Assembly: GCA_023261445.1 (NCBI GenBank)
Contig: JAHFOX010000010.1
Location: 1 to 37,407, forward strand
Direction of reading: 5' to 3'
DNA: 37,407 bases
Source of the DNA: Planctomycetota bacterium
GTDB lineage: Bacteria > Planctomycetota > Brocadiia > Brocadiales > Brocadiaceae
A model generated the notes under the pieces. The model ran no database searches. It worked only from the letters and a program-made list of their open reading frames with translations, and was not told where the DNA came from. This document shows positions 33,505 through 37,407 of this stretch, one piece after another; position 1 is the stretch's first letter, and every line of letters starts with the position of its first letter. The position numbers and the translations under genes are program-made.

Positions 33505-34434
33505 ATGAACAAATGGTTAACATCTTTAATATGTTTTATCTTGGTTGTACTTCAGCAAGTTGCTTTTTCCTCAGAATCGAAACAACAAAGTGATGTTGTA
33601 GCAACTGTTAATGGCAAGAAAATAACTCTGGAGGCGGTGACTAAACGGCTTACAGATTTTAAAGATGCTGATTCTGAAACGCTAAATGCTGTAAAGCAAG
33701 AAATCATTGACCAATTAATTACCGATATTTTGCTGGAGGAATTTATTGATAAACAAGGTTTAATTGTTGCTCCGGAGGAGATCGAAAGGGAAGTGGAGCG
33801 GATAAGGAGCGATATCGCTGGCAATCAGGAATATAATGGTCCATCTTTGGAAAAGGTTCTCGCAGCCGTAGGTTCCGACATAAATGAATTCAAAAAAGGT
33901 ATAAAACATTCTATTGCCCTTGAAAAATATTTTAATAATAAAGTTGATGATGAAACACTGATGAAATTTTTTGAAGAAAACAAAAGCCTATTTAATGGCG
34001 AGTCTATCAGGGTTAGTCACATACTAATAGATACAAGGGATTTGAAAACGCAGGAAGAATTTTCGAAAGCACTGGAAAAAATTAAAAATATCAAGAAAGA
34101 GATAGATAGGGGAGCTTCTTTTGATGAGCTTGCAAGAAAACACTCTGCTCATTTATCAGCCCAGGAAGGCGGAGACATGGGGTTTATTCAAAGAAAGGGT
34201 TCCCTCGCAAAACCGTTTTTAGATGCAGCATTTTCGTTGCAAATAGGCGAGGTAAGCGAACCTGTTAAGACGGAATATGGATATCACCTTATAAAAGTTA
34301 CCGACAAAAAGGAAGGCTCCAATATAAAATTTGCAGATATTAAGAGGAATGTGCGTTTAGAGGCAATAGATGCGGAGATTCTTAAATTACTCGAGCGTCT
34401 TCGTAAAGAAGCTCAGATTGTAATTAATCAGTAA
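33505..34434 (+). CDS. Periplasmic peptidyl-prolyl isomerase (SurA/PrsA-like parvulin)
   Basis: 309 residues. A signal peptide (WLTSLICFILVVLQQVAFS) exports it. The N-terminal chaperone region (about 28-165, VVATVNGKKITLEAVTKRL and a SurA_N-type helical part) is followed by one parvulin domain (about 170-275): IRVSHILIDTRD, FDELARKHSAHLSAQEGGDM, GFIQRKGSLAKPF and YGYHLIKVTDKKEG. It should help fold exported or outer membrane proteins such as the porins and the TonB receptor. One parvulin domain rather than SurA's two makes it more like PrsA or the short SurA-like forms. It converges with the lipoprotein gene, with 4 bases between the stops. Confidence 0.93.
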   Translation: MNKWLTSLICFILVVLQQVAFSSESKQQSDVVATVNGKKITLEAVTKRLTDFKDADSETLNAVKQEIIDQLITDILLEEFIDKQGLIVAPEEIEREVERIRSDIAGNQEYNGPSLEKVLAAVGSDINEFKKGIKHSIALEKYFNNKVDDETLMKFFEENKSLFNGESIRVSHILIDTRDLKTQEEFSKALEKIKNIKKEIDRGASFDELARKHSAHLSAQEGGDMGFIQRKGSLAKPFLDAAFSLQIGEVSEPVKTEYGYHLIKVTDKKEGSNIKFADIKRNVRLEAIDAEILKLLERLRKEAQIVINQ

Positions 34435-34438
34435 ATGC

Positions 34439-35140
34439 CTAGAGTTTTTCCCGGTGTGCATAATCAAGAATTTCTTTTGAAGTAATAAGTTTCTGGGCTA
34501 GTTCGTATATAAGTATTTGAATTGCCTCATCAACGGCAGGCGCAAAATTAGGACCAGTAGTCATCCACCATTCGTGTTCAACTTTTGAACTTACAAAGTC
34601 AAAACCTTTCCCTTCTACGATAATTTCTGACTCCCAAATTTTATGCAGTTTTGGATCTAAGAATGATGCCGTGATTGAAAGGTTATGTTGTCCAATAGCC
34701 CTCCATACAGACACATCCATATGAAGTTCTATTTCTGAATTCTTTAAACTAACGGCTAAAACTCCGTCCAATGCCTCTTTATTCAAAAATTCCTTATTCT
34801 GTAAACTATCTATGAATATTGCCTTTTTAAATACGATTCGTGACATTTCCCCGATCTTTGAAGAAAGAGTTTCGCCGATTGGAAAAATAAAGTTTGGAAA
34901 AACATAATAAGGCGTACCGGCCTCATCCTGTTTCAAAGGTACTTCCTGGACATAATTGCGCAGTGTTGGTTCAATATAAATACCAACAGTAAGCGGTAAA
35001 GGAGTTATTTGATAAAGTCCTTTATCAAGTTTTGGGGAAAGCCTTACATGCGGTCTGGTTCCGCTTAAACAACCGATTAAGATGAAGGAGAGGATTAAAA
35101 AGAAACAATATTTATACAAGGTAGATTTTGTGGGATTCAT
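34439..35140 (-). CDS. Lipoprotein of unknown function
   Basis: 233 residues. A hydrophobic N-terminus with lipobox LIGC (about residue 24) marks a lipoprotein. The mature part shows GIYIEPTLRNYV, PIGETLSSKIGEMSRIVF and DGVLAVSLKNSEIELHMD, a mixed alpha/beta pattern reminiscent of small outer membrane lipoproteins (YajG/DUF type), but I cannot assign a family. A late segment, WWMTTGPNFAPAVDEAIQIL, may form an amphipathic helix pair. It converges with the parvulin gene on the opposite strand, so the two share a terminator region, and no clear ribosome binding site precedes its ATG. Confidence 0.75.
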   Translation of the reverse strand: MNPTKSTLYKYCFFLILSFILIGCLSGTRPHVRLSPKLDKGLYQITPLPLTVGIYIEPTLRNYVQEVPLKQDEAGTPYYVFPNFIFPIGETLSSKIGEMSRIVFKKAIFIDSLQNKEFLNKEALDGVLAVSLKNSEIELHMDVSVWRAIGQHNLSITASFLDPKLHKIWESEIIVEGKGFDFVSSKVEHEWWMTTGPNFAPAVDEAIQILIYELAQKLITSKEILDYAHREKL

Positions 35141-35248
35141 AATAGGTTACGATTTATGGTTTATATTTTAAATCAAAAATCCCTAATAGTAAACCTAAAA
35201 TTTTCTGTTCTGGTTTTTCTGGGTAGGATAAATATTACAATAAAATGG

Positions 35249-35830
35249 CGGCATTTATAAATTGCTTTTCATTTTTTCCGCTTTATAGTTACGTCATTGC
35301 TTTCCCTGCCGATCAATACAGCCCCTTTTATATTCTTCAGTCAATTATAAATCGGGTATGTTTTCAACAGGACAAGGCTATTGGTTTTGGAGCTTAGAAT
35401 TTCACCGGTTGTTGTTTTGCCCTTGCCATGTCGGACAATTCTTACAGGCAAGCGCAAATTTGTGCTTTGTAAAAAAACACTTTTTCTCAATAGGACGGCC
35501 TACAAAAAATTCTTTAGCTGCTTTGTTTATATTTGTTACATTGAACTCCGTATCAAATACAACTATAGGATATGTTATTGCGTTAAAAATTGGATCGAGT
35601 TTTTCCTCTGTTTTACGCATCTTTGGACGATATGCATATATATTACTAATGTCCAAGCTGAGCTTCGGTTTCGCCAAATGTGTTGATGCTGTTTTTGGAC
35701 TATATTTTTTTGTAAGCAATTTACATTCTCGCAAAACAATCCCGTAACCTGTCTGGATCAGGGTCAGATTTTTAGTTTCTTTACAAAATTACTTGCCAGA
35801 AATTCATTTCTATGGATTAGCAATTGGCAT
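35249..35830 (-). pseudogene. Decayed PAS-domain sensor gene
   Basis: The ORF track shows only a 110-residue piece (35402-35734), but PAS-like sequence continues in other frames. Upstream (to about 35830) another frame reads NEFLASNFVKKLK and joins LTLIQTGYGIVLRECKLL in the central frame, with no start codon and a stop just before it. The centre has the PAS core IFNAITYPIVVFDTEF and a CKNCP segment. After a further frameshift near 35418 the domain carries on as GKTTTGEILSSK and LLKTYPIYN, then a stop, then LKNIKGAVLIGRESNDVTIK, the usual end of a PAS domain, and another stop. Two frameshifts and several stops indicate a dead gene, probably a sensor kinase or PAS regulator. No kinase domain remains downstream. 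Confidence 0.72.
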
Positions 35831-36018
35831 ACCGTAAAATATATTATAGATATTGTCTGATGATTAATTTGCACAAGTAGTTAAGTAATTAGTATATAAG
35901 TGAAAACAGATATTTACAGACAGATAGCCTTGTGCATAAAGGTATTACTGTAAGTGAGGGTGTTTCATGGTGGTAATCAGCCAATATTCAAAATGTGTGT
36001 AATTTGGAATACGGATAT

Positions 36019-36480
36019 TCAGGGCATTGAAAATATTTGTTCTGGAAGTCTTATACTAAATACCGGGCAGGGAGCTTTTTGTATAACCCTTTGAGCAACG
36101 CTTCCAATTAATATGTGTTCCAAGCCAGTTCTGCCATGTGTGCCCATTACTATTAAATCCATCTGTTTATCCCTGGCGGTTTTTATTATCTCGACATATG
36201 GAATGCCTTTAACAATAATAGTCTCAATGGTAATACTTTTTTGTATATTATCTGGTATTAAACTAGTAAGTTGAACCCTTAATTCGTCAATCTGTTTGTC
36301 ATCCAATAACAAGTCAATTTGCTTGAGCATATCTCTTACATCATTTACATGGGTTTCTACAACATGTATCAAATATAATGAAGCCTTGTTTTTAATTGAT
36401 AGGTCAGTTGCGTAGCTAAGTGCGTGTGTAGAACAAGCCGAGAAATCAACAGGGCAAAGTATTTTTTTTAGTTTGATCAT
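36019..36480 (-). CDS. Universal stress protein UspA family
   Basis: 153 residues. The N-terminal KKILCPVDFSACSTHALSYA and the C-terminal ATP-binding motif GTHGRTGLEHILIGSVAQRV (G-2x-G-9x-GS type), followed by APCPVFSIR, are diagnostic. The presence of the nucleotide motif places it with ATP-binding members. It acts in the cytoplasm during stress or starvation; targets are unknown. It lies 95 bases downstream of the small secreted protein gene on the same strand, separated by a strong terminator, so it probably has its own promoter. Confidence 0.93.
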   Translation of the reverse strand: MIKLKKILCPVDFSACSTHALSYATDLSIKNKASLYLIHVVETHVNDVRDMLKQIDLLLDDKQIDELRVQLTSLIPDNIQKSITIETIIVKGIPYVEIIKTARDKQMDLIVMGTHGRTGLEHILIGSVAQRVIQKAPCPVFSIRLPEQIFSMP

Positions 36481-36494
36481 GCTTTAATAAAAGA

Positions 36495-36532
36495 AAAGGC
36501 AGTTGTTAATTGTTTCTTTAACAACTGCCTTT
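36495..36532 (-). terminator. Strong intrinsic terminator of the small secreted protein gene
   Basis: A 15-base perfect stem (AAAGGCAGTTGTTAA / TTAACAACTGCCTTT) with an 8-base loop lies 43 bases past the stop at 36575. On the minus strand it continues into TTTTCTTTTATT, a U-rich tail. This is the clearest terminator in the window. Confidence 0.9.
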
Positions 36533-36574
36533 CACATTATGAACTTAGTTAAATCCTGTGGTGTTATATCAGGA

Positions 36575-36919
36575 TTAGTGCTGTCCGCTTGGATGGAGTG
36601 CGCTAGCCCCTAAATCCAATGATATAAACCTAATATTTTTTTCTTCCAAAGTAACTTCAGTGTGAGCGCTTGCGCCGCCGTGTTCATGAACTGTAATTGA
36701 ATATGTTCCAGGTTTTAATTCAAATACACATGTGCCATTCTTGCCGGTTGTGCATGAGTTTTCGCCAACCTTTATTTCTGCCCCCTCGATAGGTGTTCCT
36801 ATGGCGATTGCCGTAACCCATAATTTTGCAGGTTTAACCTCATAAGCCTGAGCCTTTGATATGCCAATCCCTGCGATTAACGCTACACCGATGAACCCTG
36901 CAAATATGTTTTTAAACAT
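36575..36919 (-). CDS. Small secreted protein with carboxypeptidase-regulatory/PEGA-like fold
   Basis: 114 residues. A signal peptide (FAGFIGVALIAGIGISKAQA-YEV) is followed by one beta-sandwich domain: LWVTAIAIGTPIEGAEIKVG, SCTTGKNGTCVFELKPGTYSI and a strand with THEV-type ends, as in carboxypeptidase regulatory-like or PEGA domains. Two cysteines (NSCTTGKNGTC) could form a disulfide. A histidine pair at the very end (LHPSGQH) and VHEHGG might bind metal, but this is speculative. The function is unknown. A good GGAG site precedes the ATG, and a strong terminator makes it a single-gene unit, which suggests substantial expression. Confidence 0.8.
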   Translation of the reverse strand: MFKNIFAGFIGVALIAGIGISKAQAYEVKPAKLWVTAIAIGTPIEGAEIKVGENSCTTGKNGTCVFELKPGTYSITVHEHGGASAHTEVTLEEKNIRFISLDLGASALHPSGQH

Positions 36920-37143
36920 AGTCCGTATCTCCTTTCTTATATTTATGATTAATACTTATATATAACATAAAACTTAATTCTAAATTAATTTACCTCCTAT
37001 CCTCCACCCCCTTTCGCCAATTGTCATCATTTGCTAATAAATATTGCAATATTATACATTTTAAAATTTCCTCGTCAAGATATATATTTGCTTCAAAAGA
37101 CCGGCGGGTTTTATTAATAAATTTTGCCGCATAGAGAGAATAA

Positions 37144-37407
37144 TCATTCTTTCCTCGTTTGGTTAATTGTTACAATAAGTTTTCCTTCGTTATCCTTAAA
37201 TCCTTTGCCGTATAATCCAATAGTATCATCGTTCATGGTCAGATATAGAAATTCACCATCTTCGCTTGGGCGGATATGGATTGATCCTGAAGTTCCCATC
37301 GGGAATAGCCTGCCACAATCCCCAAACCTGCCAATAAGCATACCAATAGGTTGATCGGGAAGTACATAATCTTTCAAGGCATTTACAGGAATACCATCGG
37401 CTGTGTG
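37144..37407 (-). CDS. C-terminal part of a PA-IL-like lectin-domain protein
   Basis: The ORF track starts at a TTG (37377), but the frame is open to the window edge (HTADGIPVNALKDYV...), so this is the 3' end of a larger gene of which 87 residues are visible. The pattern GMLIGRFGDCGRLFPMG, then GEFLYLTMNDD and a closing KDNEGKLIVTI is characteristic of the PA-IL/LecA-like beta-sandwich, which binds sugars or acts as a C-terminal module of larger secreted or caspase-like proteins. In LecA the ND of the L-x-x-ND motif helps bind calcium and galactose, and it is present here. What lies upstream is outside the window. Confidence 0.65.
   Translation of the reverse strand, partial: HTADGIPVNALKDYVLPDQPIGMLIGRFGDCGRLFPMGTSGSIHIRPSEDGEFLYLTMNDDTIGLYGKGFKDNEGKLIVTINQTRKE

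Noticed and set aside
37090-37115. Possible terminator GACC-GGCG-GGTTTT left of the lectin-domain gene
   Set aside because: The stem is only about six bases with a G-U pair and it lacks a convincing U-run on the relevant strand.
1-37407. CRISPR arrays, tRNAs, rRNAs, insertion sequences, phage genes
   Set aside because: No regularly spaced direct repeats, no cloverleaf-like sequences that I could recognise, and no transposase or integrase frames were found by eye. A tRNAscan and an ISfinder search would settle this.

Overview
The window is a bacterial chromosome segment with AT-rich intergenic spacers. It is densely coded on both strands and contains no tRNA, rRNA, CRISPR array, transposase or prophage genes. 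The cell is Gram-negative: there are two beta-barrel porins, a TonB-dependent receptor, a TonB-ExbB-ExbD motor, a SurA/PrsA-type chaperone and several lipoproteins. A NxrC-like heme b protein, a cytochrome-porin fusion and a MFS/spermidine-synthase fusion point towards an anaerobic or micro-aerobic chemolithotroph. My best guess is a planctomycete of the anammox group (Brocadiales). That is an inference from gene content, not something the sequence proves.

Layout. (1) 1-5.5 kb, all minus strand: a truncated secreted protein, a BamC-like lipoprotein, then DUF2325, an EB_dh-type heme b protein and a Cyc2-like fused cytochrome c-porin reading as one operon, followed by a coiled-coil porin gene. 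The cytochrome-porin and the porin share a Fur-like box about 30 bases before their start codons. (2) 5.8-7.2 kb: a rhomboid protease and an amidase lipoprotein. (3) 7.6-14 kb: a periplasmic binding protein without ABC partners, a sensor histidine kinase and a receiver-adenylate cyclase in one operon, followed by a TonB-dependent receptor. Together these look like a sense-signal-import module. (4) 14-19.7 kb: a CoaB-like protein, nicotinate phosphoribosyltransferase (pncB), NAD synthetase (nadE), glutamate racemase (murI) and rubrerythrin. Hairpin-forming repeats sit between them. (5) 19.9-22.5 kb: a TonB-ExbB-ExbD operon with an unusually long charged TonB spacer. It could energise the receptor at 11.7 kb. 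(6) 22.7-27 kb: a four-cluster ferredoxin, then WbqC, PIG-L deacetylase, DegT aminotransferase and WecA/MraY-type transferase. The last four suggest synthesis of a lipid-linked envelope glycan. (7) 27.3-34.4 kb: a fused membrane/spermidine-synthase-like protein, an OB-fold secreted protein, a Tat-signal-bearing AmmeMemoRadiSam radical SAM enzyme (minus strand), Sir2 deacylase, Mut7-C protein and a parvulin. (8) 34.4-37.4 kb, minus strand: a lipoprotein, a decayed PAS-sensor pseudogene, a universal stress protein, a small secreted protein with a clear terminator, and the 3' end of a PA-IL-like lectin-domain gene cut by the window edge.

The strongest candidates for new biology are the Fur-box-linked Cyc2-like/EB_dh cluster, the binding protein-kinase-cyclase-receptor module, and the radical SAM enzyme that appears to be exported.
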